The notes under the pieces were generated by a model. That model did no database searches. It was not told the DNA's origin and saw nothing but the letters and a program-made list of their open reading frames with translations. Positions 56,534 through 64,000 of a stretch of DNA of 64,000 nucleotides are shown piece by piece. Numbering within the stretch: the first letter of the stretch is position 1; every line of letters begins with the position of its first letter. A program made the translations under genes and the position numbers. Source of the DNA: QWQI01 sp964608915 (lineage in GTDB: Bacteria; Planctomycetota; Planctomycetia; Isosphaerales; Isosphaeraceae); assembly GCA_964608915.1 (NCBI GenBank), contig CAZSQA010000013.1:62001-126000 (forward strand). The letters are read 5' to 3'.

Positions 56534-59500
56534 GTGGCTAGAACGAAAACGACTTCCCCGGGCGGAAAGACGAACGAGCCTCGCATCTCAGGCTTGCCCG
56601 GCCTGGTTTCGATGCTGGATCAGGCGACCGGCTGGGCCGATGTCGTACGTGCCCTGCGCGATCGGCGCAGCGTCACGATCGACGGAGCCTGGGGCTCGTC
56701 GATGGCCATGATCGTGGAAGCGCTGGCGGCCGCCGCCCCGGGCCGCCTGTTCGTCGTTCTGCCCCATGAAGGCGATGTCGACGACTTCGCCGAGGATTGG
56801 TCCGGTTTCGCCGGCGCTTCCGGGATCGCCAGAGTCAACGCCTGGACGAAGCCCCCGCGCGCTGCCGAAACGCCCGACGAATCCGCCGTCCGCCGCATGG
56901 CCCAGTGCCGATACGTCTTCCGCCCTTCCGGCCCAACCCGCTGCGTCACTTCGATCCAGTCGCTGCTTCAGCCTGTCGTCTCCGCGACGTGGGACAAAGA
57001 CTCCACCCGTACGATTTCTCCCGGCACCGCCGAGCCGCCTGATCAGCTCTCCAGGTGGCTGGCCGATCAGGGCTTCCATCGTGTCGACGTCGTCGAGGTG
57101 CCCGGTGAATTCGCCCTCCGCGGCGGTATCCTCGACGTCTTCCCGTTCGAATCGCCTGACCCCGTTCGCCTCGAATTCTTCGGCGACGAAGTCGAAAGCG
57201 TCCGCACCTTCGACGTCGCCACCCAGCGCACCTCCGGCTCGCTCGATTCGCTCAAGATCGGCTCGCTCGCCGATCTCGGCATCGACGAACACCCCGCCCG
57301 GGCCCACTTCGTCGACCGGTCCGATCATCAGGACTGGTTCGTCCTCGTCGACCCGCCCGACATCCGCCAACAGGCCGAAATCTACCTCACCCGAGAACGC
57401 GAAACCCGCGGGCTCTATTCTCTCGAAGAAACCTGGGCCCGAACGATCGACCACCCGACGGCCGCTGTCTCCTGCCTCGCCGCCGACGGCTTCGAACTCG
57501 CTTGCCACCTGCGCATCGAGTCGCTCGAACGCTTCGCCGGCGACCTCGTGCGCGTCAAGGCTGAGCTGGAAAGCGTGGCCGAAGGCGACCACGTCCTCAT
57601 CGCCTGCCATAACGAAGGCGAAAAGCAGCGGCTGGGCGAACTGTTCGCGGATACCGGCCTGGCGAAGGAAAATCGGCTGTTTCTCACGGTCGGCCAGCTC
57701 AAAAGCGGCTTCCGGCTGATCGACCACGGCTGGATCGTTCTGGGCGATCACGAACTTTTCCATCGCCCCGACACGCGCCGGACGGCCGTCCGCCGTAAGT
57801 ACGAATCTCGCGCGATCGACAGCTTCCTCGACCTCAATCCCGGCGATCTCGTCGTCCATGTCAATCACGGCATCGCCCGCTACCTCGGCCTTCAGACGAT
57901 CGACCGGACCGGCGACCATGCCGAAGAGACGCTCGTCCTCGAATTCGCCTCCGAAACCCGCCTGTTCGTGCCCGTTTCGCAGATCGAGCTGGTGCAGAAG
58001 TACGTCGGCGGCGGCAAGTCCGACCCGCCCCTTTCGAAGCTCGGCGGCACCACCTGGGAAAAACGCAAAAGCCGCGTCGCCGATGCCCTGATTGACCTGG
58101 CCGGCGAACTGCTCGAAATCCAGGCCGCGCGGGCCTCCGTGCCCGGCTTCGCCTTCCCGGCCGATGATTCCGCATGGTATCGCCAGTTCGAAGCCGCCTT
58201 TCCCTACGACGAAACGCCTGACCAGCTCTCGGCCATCGATGCGATCCGCGGCGACATGGCCAACACCCGCCCCATGGACAGGCTCGTTTGCGGCGACGTC
58301 GGCTACGGCAAGACCGAACTCGCCATTCGAGCCGCCTTTCGGGCCGCCGAAGCCGGCAAACAGGTCGCCGTGCTGGTGCCGACGACCGTTCTGGCTGAGC
58401 AGCACTTCCACAGCTTCTCGGCCCGCATGGCCGAATATCCGTTCAATGTCGAAGTGATCAACCGCTTTCGGCCCAAATCGGAAATGAAAGAAGTCATCGC
58501 CCGAGCGTCCCATGGCGGCGTGGACATCCTGATCGGCACGCACCGAATTTTGCAGAACGACGTCGTCTTTCGTGATCTGGGCCTGGTCATCATCGACGAA
58601 GAACAGCGCTTCGGCGTCGAAGACAAAGAGTGGCTCAAATCGCTCAAGACGACCGTCGACGTGCTGACCCTTTCGGCCACGCCGATTCCCCGCACCCTGC
58701 ACATGAGCCTGCTGGGCATCCGCGACATTTCCAACCTGGAAACGCCGCCCGCGGGCCGCAAGGCGATCGAAACCCGCATCAGCCGGTTCGATGCCGACCT
58801 CGTGCGCCGGGCGATTCACCGCGAACTGAACCGCGACGGCCAGATCTACTTCGTCCATAACCGCGTGAATGACATTCACGTGATCGCCGACCGTATCAAG
58901 GGCATCGTGCCCGAGGCCCGAATCATCGTCGCCCACGGGCAAATGCCGGGCGAACAGCTCGAAAAAGCCATGCTCAAATTCGTGCGGCACGAGGCCGATA
59001 TCCTGCTGGCCACGACCATCATCGAAAGCGGCCTGGACATCCCCAACGCCAACACCATTTTCATTAACGAAGCCGACAAATACGGCCTGGCCGACCTGCA
59101 CCAGCTTCGTGGCCGCGTCGGCCGGTTCAAGCACCGGGCTTATGCCTATCTGATGCTCGAAAACGAAAAGCCGGTCACGCCCAATGCCGTGAAGCGGCTG
59201 AAAGCGATCGAGGAATTCACCGACCTGGGCGCGGGCTTCAAAATCGCCCTTCGGGACCTGGAAATCCGCGGTGCGGGCAACATCCTCGGCTCCGAGCAAT
59301 CGGGCCATATCGAGGCCGTCGGCTATGAACTCTTCTGCACATTGCTGGAAAAAGCTGTCCGAAAAAAGACTGGCAAAAAAGAACCGCCGCCGGTGGAATG
59401 CCTGGTCGAACTGCCCTGGAAAGCCTGGCTGCCGAAGGATTATGTCGACGGCCATCGGGTCAAGATCGAGTTGTATCGACGCCTGGGCCGCATCCGCACG

Positions 59501-59821
59501 CTCGACCGCCTGAAGGATTTCGCTCAGGAGCTTGAGGACCGCTTCGGCGCCCTGCCGCAACAGGCGAAGAACCTGATCCGCGAAAACGAGCTGCGCATCC
59601 TGGCCGCGCGCTGGGGTGTCGAACGGATTTTCATCGATGACGCCTACGCCGTTCTGAAAGGCCGCTCCACCGCGAAACTCAACCGTCTTGCATCACTGCG
59701 CAAAGGAGAAGTGCGGATCATCGACGACGCGACGGCCTATGTCCCCCTGGAACAACGCAAACCCCCAGCGGAACTTGTGGCGAACAAGGTGGAAGATATT
59801 TTGCGGACGGTTGCGAGTTGA
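56534..59821 (+). CDS. mfd: transcription-repair coupling factor
   Basis: A 1095-residue Mfd, which removes stalled RNA polymerase and recruits UvrA to damage on the transcribed strand. Its order is the UvrB-like N-terminus, the RNAP-interaction (CarD-like) domain (about 435-510, LNPGDLVVHVNHGIARYLGL), and then the RecG-like helicase. That has Walker A GDVGYGKTEL (about 587), the DEEQ box (DEEQRFGV, about 688), ILLATTIIESGLDIPNANT, QLRGRVGR and the C-terminal D7-like region. Length is close to E. coli Mfd (1148). It begins at GTG 56534 with GGAG upstream. A palindromic repeat lies 28 bases after the stop. Confidence 0.96.
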   Translation: MARTKTTSPGGKTNEPRISGLPGLVSMLDQATGWADVVRALRDRRSVTIDGAWGSSMAMIVEALAAAAPGRLFVVLPHEGDVDDFAEDWSGFAGASGIARVNAWTKPPRAAETPDESAVRRMAQCRYVFRPSGPTRCVTSIQSLLQPVVSATWDKDSTRTISPGTAEPPDQLSRWLADQGFHRVDVVEVPGEFALRGGILDVFPFESPDPVRLEFFGDEVESVRTFDVATQRTSGSLDSLKIGSLADLGIDEHPARAHFVDRSDHQDWFVLVDPPDIRQQAEIYLTRERETRGLYSLEETWARTIDHPTAAVSCLAADGFELACHLRIESLERFAGDLVRVKAELESVAEGDHVLIACHNEGEKQRLGELFADTGLAKENRLFLTVGQLKSGFRLIDHGWIVLGDHELFHRPDTRRTAVRRKYESRAIDSFLDLNPGDLVVHVNHGIARYLGLQTIDRTGDHAEETLVLEFASETRLFVPVSQIELVQKYVGGGKSDPPLSKLGGTTWEKRKSRVADALIDLAGELLEIQAARASVPGFAFPADDSAWYRQFEAAFPYDETPDQLSAIDAIRGDMANTRPMDRLVCGDVGYGKTELAIRAAFRAAEAGKQVAVLVPTTVLAEQHFHSFSARMAEYPFNVEVINRFRPKSEMKEVIARASHGGVDILIGTHRILQNDVVFRDLGLVIIDEEQRFGVEDKEWLKSLKTTVDVLTLSATPIPRTLHMSLLGIRDISNLETPPAGRKAIETRISRFDADLVRRAIHRELNRDGQIYFVHNRVNDIHVIADRIKGIVPEARIIVAHGQMPGEQLEKAMLKFVRHEADILLATTIIESGLDIPNANTIFINEADKYGLADLHQLRGRVGRFKHRAYAYLMLENEKPVTPNAVKRLKAIEEFTDLGAGFKIALRDLEIRGAGNILGSEQSGHIEAVGYELFCTLLEKAVRKKTGKKEPPPVECLVELPWKAWLPKDYVDGHRVKIELYRRLGRIRTLDRLKDFAQELEDRFGALPQQAKNLIRENELRILAARWGVERIFIDDAYAVLKGRSTAKLNRLASLRKGEVRIIDDATAYVPLEQRKPPAELVANKVEDILRTVAS

Positions 59822-59848
59822 ATTGAGACGGATTCTCCGACGCAGCAG

Positions 59849-59907
59849 AAAAGGGGACGGGGGTCTTTTTTTGTGAATGGTCCCACTATTGACCCCCGTC
59901 CCCTTTT
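59849..59907. repeat. palindromic repeat, copy 2
   Basis: Arms AAAAGGGGACGGGGGTC (59849-59865) and its perfect complement at 59891-59907, with a 25-base T-rich loop (59866-59890) ending CCCACTATT. Copy 3 at 60147 shares this loop with one change. The T-run could also terminate mfd. Confidence 0.85.
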
Positions 59908-59915
59908 TTGTCTTC

Positions 59916-60058
59916 AGGCAGTATTGATCGTAATGGAGCTTCCGGTTGGCCGCCCTGTCACGACGGCAGCCGTCGAGGTGAAGGTCGCGGAGGAGCTTGA
60001 CGAGCGGCTTGAAGTACTTCAAACCCTTGATATCGGATATCTTACGACTTTCGCCCAT
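59916..60058 (-). pseudogene. N-terminal remnant of an insertion-sequence transposase
   Basis: About 48 codons on the minus strand read MGESRKISDIKGLKYFKPL and continue VKLLRDLHLDGCRRDRAANR, then KLHYDQYC. This matches, from memory, the opening of IS4-type transposases found in planctomycetes. The frame then runs into palindromic copy 2, so the rest of the enzyme (with its catalytic DDE) is missing. The identification rests on recalled similarity, not on a search. It lies between palindromic copies 2 and 3. Confidence 0.6.
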
Positions 60059-60146
60059 GGCAACCCGAGCCCCGCGAAGGCTGTCGATTCGGCAGTCGAA
60101 CCGACCTCGCAGGACTCAATGCGCAACTTTCGTGCCGAACAGGCGT

Positions 60147-60197
60147 GGGGACGGGGGTCTTTTTTTGTGAATGGTCCCACTAATGACCCCCGTCCCC
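60147..60197. repeat. palindromic repeat, copy 3
   Basis: Arms GGGGACGGGGGTC (60147-60159) and its complement (60185-60197), with a 25-base loop identical to that of copy 2 except ending CACTAAT. It is followed by TTTTT. The leading AAAA of the other copies is absent. The remaining sequence between copies 2 and 3 and up to 60234 shows no intact gene. Confidence 0.85.
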
Positions 60198-60234
60198 TTT
60201 TTATCTTCTCGCTGAATCATCATAGCTGCTTCAA

Positions 60235-60849
60235 TCAGAGCCCGTTCACTCGACGGAAATGAGGTTTTCCGTCGCCATCCTCTGGGTGTGGGTATCCACG
60301 AACATAGCGAATGTTTCCAACGTCCGAAATCTCGTAGATTTCAATGAATCGATCATAAACGACGTAGGGATGCGCTTCGGAATCCGTAGCTCGTGCCATC
60401 GCCTGGAGAGTCACGATCCAGCCGCCTTGAACGGGCTTGGCTTCTCTGAGCATACATCCCCAACTTCGAAAGCGAATCGGGCAATCCACATCTTTGATCC
60501 ACGAAAAATACGAAATGCGTTCGACTGGTTCGGGTTTTTGCTTCATGAGGACTTCGCAAAGTTTCGCGAGAGTCCGTTCTTCCGGTTCAGTGAACTTTTC
60601 GCCAGGAAAATCACGATAGACCTGAACAGTGTACAGCGGAGGGTTCTTCGCTTCGAATTCCGCGATAACTTCGGTCATCTTTTCGGGCGGTTTCAGCGGA
60701 TGTGACTGTGTTTTCGTTGGGAAGTTCACGTCTTTGCCGCCCAACGGAGTTTGGATGTCGCTTCCTGAACAAATCTGAAACGTTACGACCACGATGATCG
60801 CGACGAAAAGTTCAGATATCGATCCAACTCGCATGCTTCGAGTCTTCAT
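60235..60849 (-). CDS. exported protein, unknown, low GC
   Basis: A 204-residue protein with a signal-like N-terminus (SISELFVAIIVVVTFQICSGS), possibly cleaved after the Cys-Ser-Gly region. The mature part is mixed charged and aromatic (YTVQVYRDFPGEKFTEPEERTLAKLCEVL, YFSWIKDVDCPIRFRSWGCML, VVYDRFIEIYEISDVGNIRYVRGYP) and ends in a short tail. GGAGAATTGG precedes ATG 60849. Family not recognised. GC and codon use are lower than in the flanks. It starts 15 bases after the upstream gene's stop, so the two form one unit. Confidence 0.6.
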   Translation of the reverse strand: MKTRSMRVGSISELFVAIIVVVTFQICSGSDIQTPLGGKDVNFPTKTQSHPLKPPEKMTEVIAEFEAKNPPLYTVQVYRDFPGEKFTEPEERTLAKLCEVLMKQKPEPVERISYFSWIKDVDCPIRFRSWGCMLREAKPVQGGWIVTLQAMARATDSEAHPYVVYDRFIEIYEISDVGNIRYVRGYPHPEDGDGKPHFRRVNGL

Positions 60850-60864
60850 TCCAATTCTCCAAGT

Positions 60865-61674
60865 TCAATGTTCGACTTTCCAAGACGTTGAGGAGACTTT
60901 CCGATGGACGATCTGCTGCGATCCGAGATTTTGAGAGTACTCGTGCATCCAGGGACATGACCAAGAAATTTGCAATTCTTGAACAGCGCTTGCGATAATT
61001 CCTGGTGTCGGCACGGATTGCCAGTGGATAGTCGAAGCCGAATGTTCATCAAGTATGCGACCTCCGATAAGTTGAAAAGTCGGACTTGGACTGCTTGGAA
61101 ACCAGGCATCCCAATCTGGGAGATTTCCAGCTCCTGCTTCGAAGATATCTCTCAGACGTTCTTGAGCAATACCACCGAGGTAAGGCCCGCAATCTTGACT
61201 ATTTCGCTGAACATGATATTTGATGGTTCTTGCATTCCCGACAGGGGTTTCGATATTGAACCCTTCGTCATCTCGAACTCCATTTGCAGGAAAGACAGTC
61301 CTTGATGAAATGTGTGTTGTTGGGGCATGAGGTATAGGCATTCCGGGAACGCTACCGTAAGTCGTTTCGAGTTTCATTTCGTAGGTAAGCGGGTATTCGC
61401 CACGCAATTCCTGTTCTTGGCCGGTACCAAGTATTTGCCAAGAAGTCCAATTGCCGCATGGAAATAGCTTTCGCTGACTCCAAGTCGTACCCACGATTGG
61501 ATCGGAATTATTGTATTCATTTGGACTACATAACGAAATCGTACCAATGCGTACTTCGGTAGGAGTGATCGAAATCCCGATGATCGCCGCAGTCGCAGGT
61601 GCGACAAATAGGATGATCAGAAAAAGGAAGTTACGGTAGATACTACTTTTTTGTCGGTGGAAACTGCTTAGCAT
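60865..61674 (-). CDS. exported Cys-containing protein, unknown, low GC
   Basis: A 269-residue protein with a hydrophobic signal segment (YRNFLFLIILFVAPATAAIIG). The mature part has several Cys residues (SLCSPNEYNN, FPCGNW, QDCGPYL, SWSCPWMHEYS) that could form disulfides, with much Pro, Thr and Ser. GGAAGG lies 8 bases before ATG 61674. No family is recognised. GC is clearly lower than that of the surrounding chromosome. It precedes the other unknown in a two-gene unit. It could be transferred DNA or a rapidly evolving secreted protein. Confidence 0.6.
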   Translation of the reverse strand: MLSSFHRQKSSIYRNFLFLIILFVAPATAAIIGISITPTEVRIGTISLCSPNEYNNSDPIVGTTWSQRKLFPCGNWTSWQILGTGQEQELRGEYPLTYEMKLETTYGSVPGMPIPHAPTTHISSRTVFPANGVRDDEGFNIETPVGNARTIKYHVQRNSQDCGPYLGGIAQERLRDIFEAGAGNLPDWDAWFPSSPSPTFQLIGGRILDEHSASTIHWQSVPTPGIIASAVQELQISWSCPWMHEYSQNLGSQQIVHRKVSSTSWKVEH

Positions 61675-62247
61675 ATCGCAACACCTTCCGAGAAATGGTT
61701 AGTTGTAAGAACCGCGTAGGATTCTATTGCACTTACTGAGACAAGTCAATATCGTATTCAATTTTTCTTGTTTTCCGAACCAGAGAAGGGGGCACGAACC
61801 AGAAAAGTAGTCAGGAGCCAATGGCATTGACTTAAGCGATAATTCATTGTCCAGAAATGACATAGGATTCGAATGGCGGGAGGGGCAGGTCGAGTCATTC
61901 GCTTTATTGTCTGCCCGAAACCTCACCAAAACCTGAAAAAGCATTGACGAGACGGTCACGTAACCAAATGCTATACAAGACTTAAGGCTTAAGTCAGAGC
62001 CAACCAAGTCAGGAGCCTTGTTGGTAGGTTGGGGGCTTTTTGAGGCGGCCCTTTTTCTGCTCACCCTAACAGCTTCGACCTCACCGTTTTCGTGCGAGAT
62101 GGCCTGATCTAGCGAGTCAGGCATCCGTTCCGGTACAGTAAACAAGTCGTGACTCAAGCTCGATCGGATTGACGCGAAGAGACTTTCCGATCGGTCTCTT
62201 GTCCTGGTTCATACCTGGCCATCTGAAACAGACAAGGCAGCATTCCC
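61675..62247. other. gene-free region with a perfect palindrome and short repeats
   Basis: About 570 bases upstream of both the low-GC pair (leftward) and yebC (rightward). It holds the palindrome GACTTAAGGCTTAAGTC (61979-61995), a matching half-site GACTTAAG at 61829-61836, and a direct repeat AGTCAGGAGCC at 61809-61819 and 62007-62017. A T-run follows at 62037-62041. An ORF at 61699-62157 on the minus strand exists but has no supporting features. Confidence 0.5.
61979..61995. promoter_or_regulatory. perfect 17-bp palindrome, possible operator
   Basis: GACTTAAG-G-CTTAAGTC is symmetric around one base, as expected for a dimeric repressor site. A half-site lies at 61829-61836. Direct binding evidence is lacking, and the site lies more than 300 bases from either start. 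Confidence 0.35.
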
Positions 62248-62970
62248 ATGGGAAGAATCTTCGAAAAGCGAAAAGCCTCGATCTTCAAAACGTCCGCCCA
62301 GAAATCCAAGCTCTTTTCGAAGTACGGCCGGCAACTGTATATGGCGGCCAAAAACGGCGTGCCCGACCCGGACGCCAATCCGTCGCTGCGCGCCCTGGTC
62401 GAAAAAGCCAAGCGAGACAACGTCGCGAGCCACGTGATCGAAAAGGCCATTCAGAAAGCGGCCGGCGCGGGTGGCGAAGACTTCCAGCCCATGCGATACG
62501 AGGGGTTCGGCCCAGGCGGCTCCCTGCTCATCGTGGATTGTCTCACCGACAACCCGACTCGAACCATCTCGGACGTTCGCGCCGCTTTCAACAAAAATGA
62601 CTCCAAACTGTCCGCCAACGGCTCCGTCGTCATGTCGTTCGACCACCTTGCGGTCCTCTCCTTCCAGGGCGACAACGAGGAAAAAGTGATCGAGGCGATG
62701 TTCGCGGCGGATGTCGCCGTCGAGGAAGTCGAACGCGAAGATGGCGTCATCACGATCTTCGCCCCTCCCGCCGAGTTCGCGAAAGCCAGAACGGCCCTGA
62801 CCGAAGCGATCCCCGGCCTTGAGCTGGAAATGCAGGAGATCTCTTTCATTCCGCAGTCCTACATCACGCTGACGGGGGATCATCTCGCCACGTTCGAGAA
62901 ATTACTGGCCATGCTGCATGACTGCGACGACGTGCAGGAAATCTACCACAACGTTTCGCTGCCCGGCTAA
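62248..62970 (+). CDS. YebC/PmpR-family regulator or translation factor
   Basis: A 240-residue YebC-family protein. The N-terminal helical domain is typical (MGRIFEKRKASIFKTSAQKS). NPSLRALVEKAKRDNVASHVIEKAIQKA then leads into the alpha/beta domains (YEGFGPGGSLLIVDCLTDNPTRTISDVRAAF, LSANGSVVMSFDHLAVL). Members have been described as transcriptional regulators (PmpR) and as factors relieving ribosome stalling at polyproline. Which role applies here is open. Length is usual (about 240). AAGG lies about 10 bases before ATG 62248. The first residues differ slightly from the more common M-A-G-H-S-K start. Confidence 0.9.
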   Translation: MGRIFEKRKASIFKTSAQKSKLFSKYGRQLYMAAKNGVPDPDANPSLRALVEKAKRDNVASHVIEKAIQKAAGAGGEDFQPMRYEGFGPGGSLLIVDCLTDNPTRTISDVRAAFNKNDSKLSANGSVVMSFDHLAVLSFQGDNEEKVIEAMFAADVAVEEVEREDGVITIFAPPAEFAKARTALTEAIPGLELEMQEISFIPQSYITLTGDHLATFEKLLAMLHDCDDVQEIYHNVSLPG

Positions 62971-63327
62971 GTCCTCGCACAGGTTGAAAAGGGGCTGAGC
63001 ACAAATCGGGGCAGCCCCCGCGCCATTTGGCACGGCGGCTGAGCATCGAGATCACGACAACGCCTTGCGAACGAGCCCGAGGTATCGGCAAGGAAAAGGT
63101 TTACGCAAGAACGATCTGTCTCCTTTTCTGCCTGCTGACCTCTTATCTGCTCACAAGAAAATCCGGGCACACCCAATTCGCTTGCGACCTTCTTTTCTGT
63201 TGAGCCCCACCCACCGCACGACGCATAATACGGATCGATCCGGCATTGACCTCCATGGATCGCCCGCAGACACAATCCAAGGCCACCACAAGTTGCCTTC
63301 CGCCCACCATGACCTGGAACCCCGCCC
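62971..63327. other. gene-free stretch after yebC
   Basis: About 355 bases. A possible hairpin, GGGGCTG (62991-62997) with CAGCCCC (63012-63018), starts 20 bases after the yebC stop but has no T-run. The remainder shows nothing notable. Confidence 0.4.
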
Positions 63328-64000
63328 GTGCCCACGTTCGATAGCCCCACCCTCGTTCGTTTCGCCCAATCCGTGCTCGAAGCCGTCGGCGTTTTGCCTG
63401 ACGGGGCGAAAGTCGTGGCCGAAAGCCTCATCGGGGCGAACCTGGCCGGGCATGATTCGCACGGCCTCCTGCGTCTGCCCCAATATGTCGACTTCATCAA
63501 GACCGGTGCCTATTCGCCCAACGCTGAGCTGAAGGTCGAATCCGATCAGGGGGCTGTCGTCACCACCGACGGCGGCTGGGGCCTCGGGCAGGTGCAGTCG
63601 CACCGGCTGCTCGATTTGATCCTGCCGAAAGCCCGTCAGTTCGGCCTGGCCGCCGGCAGCGGCCGCCATTTCGGCCACATCGGGCGGCTGGGCGAATATG
63701 CCGAACGGGTCGCCGGCGAAGGGATGATTCTGCTGTGCACCGTCAATAATTGCGGCGCGGGCCAGCGTGTCGCCCCGCCCGGTGGCGTGGAGCCTCGCCT
63801 GGGCACGAATCCCCTGTGCGTCGGCGTGCCCACGGGCCGTGACCCGGTCGTGCTCGACTTCGGCACCAGCGTCGTCGCCGAAGGCAAGGTGCGTAACTAC
63901 TTCATGAACGACCGCAAGCCCGTGCCGCCCGGCTGGCTGCTCGACCCGAGCGGAGAGCCGACCACGGACAGCTCCGTGCTTTACGAAAAACCGCTCGGCA
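63328..64000 (+). CDS. malate/L-lactate dehydrogenase (Ldh2/YlbC family), partial
   Basis: A partial protein of at least 224 residues, cut by the window edge. GTG 63328 begins a frame reading PTFDSPTLVRFAQSVLEAVG, matching the family of NAD(P)-dependent 2-oxoacid reductases (malate, L-lactate, ureidoglycolate). Family marks are GHDSHGLLRLPQYV (catalytic His region), GGWGLGQVQSHRL, SGRHFGHIGRLGEYAERV, and GTNPLCVGVPT with VLDFGTSVVAEGKV. The substrate cannot be settled without the C-terminus. An ATG at 63309 is in another frame and stops at once, so it is not used. Confidence 0.88.
   Translation, partial: MPTFDSPTLVRFAQSVLEAVGVLPDGAKVVAESLIGANLAGHDSHGLLRLPQYVDFIKTGAYSPNAELKVESDQGAVVTTDGGWGLGQVQSHRLLDLILPKARQFGLAAGSGRHFGHIGRLGEYAERVAGEGMILLCTVNNCGAGQRVAPPGGVEPRLGTNPLCVGVPTGRDPVVLDFGTSVVAEGKVRNYFMNDRKPVPPGWLLDPSGEPTTDSSVLYEKPLG

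Noticed and set aside
56588..59560. 990-codon open frame opposite mfd
   Set aside because: Long shadow of a high-GC gene; composition and repeats are those of antisense translation.
59873..60262. 129-codon plus-strand open frame across both palindromic copies
   Set aside because: It is built from the two repeats and the relic's complement (the same VNGPT-DPRPLF stretch at each end), so it is not a gene.
61699..62157. 152-codon minus-strand open frame
   Set aside because: No ribosome binding site or domain, and it spans the palindrome and direct repeats.

Overview
This is a 64 kb stretch of high-GC chromosome that reads as a planctomycete. The signs are a PEP-CTERM-sorted secreted beta-propeller protein (2561-3478), a large surface protein opening with the planctomycete LEPR-XLL-type motif (47608-50139), a TPR/FG-GAP/UnbV giant (33804-37757), many secreted or membrane proteins without a named family, and outer-membrane assembly lipoproteins. 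Genus cannot be fixed from the sequence alone; a Gemmata/Isosphaera-type lineage is a guess. I see no rRNA or tRNA gene, CRISPR array, prophage or complete insertion sequence.

Layout. 1-6 kb: a minus-strand sulfotransferase-like/branched-chain aminotransferase pair, the PEP-CTERM propeller gene, a GNAT acetyltransferase, then proS. 6-15 kb, plus strand: a small membrane protein, an O-antigen-ligase-like protein with a TPR tail, an unknown two-TM protein, malate dehydrogenase, an aldo/keto reductase, and a FlgI-like protein with inserted HEAT repeats. 15-22.5 kb, plus strand: an HTH-receiver regulator, a GT39-type glycosyltransferase, moaC, polyprenyl diphosphate synthase, an XRE regulator, a secretin-core-like exported protein and an orphan. 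22.5-32.5 kb, minus strand: a long envelope/RNA/DNA-maintenance block in the order purA, uppS, cdsA, phoH, pgpH-like HD gene, ybeY, recO, a BamD-like TPR lipoprotein and lptE. 32.8-38 kb: nitrilase and the FG-GAP/UnbV giant. 38-47 kb, minus strand: membrane protein, amidohydrolase, an ABC permease fused to a CPBP protease, its ATPase, a HEAT lipoprotein and a GCPII-like M28 peptidase. 47-60 kb, plus strand: the LEPR-XLL surface protein, a membrane-spermidine-synthase fusion, a TlpA-like thioredoxin, a small membrane protein, lspA, a degenerate-receiver protein and mfd. 60-64 kb: palindromic repeats around a transposase relic, a low-GC pair of exported unknowns, a yebC-family gene, and the start of a malate/lactate dehydrogenase that runs off the edge.

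Functionally the window is dominated by envelope biogenesis. UppS and the polyprenyl synthase supply isoprenoid chains, CdsA supplies CDP-diacylglycerol, the O-antigen ligase and GT39-like protein handle polyprenyl-linked sugars, LptE and the BamD-like lipoprotein serve the outer membrane, and LspA matures the several lipoproteins predicted here. Housekeeping genes (proS, purA, mdh, mfd, recO, ybeY, moaC) are interspersed.

The best candidates for something less described are: a family of palindromic repeats (three copies) with two copies bracketing a transposase remnant; the low-GC secreted pair at 60.2-61.7 kb with a perfect 17-bp palindrome upstream; a FlgI-HEAT fusion away from any flagellar gene; a single-domain secretin-like exported protein; and two unusual receiver proteins, one with HTH before receiver and one that has lost key residues. 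I do not see a clear new defence or biosynthetic system.
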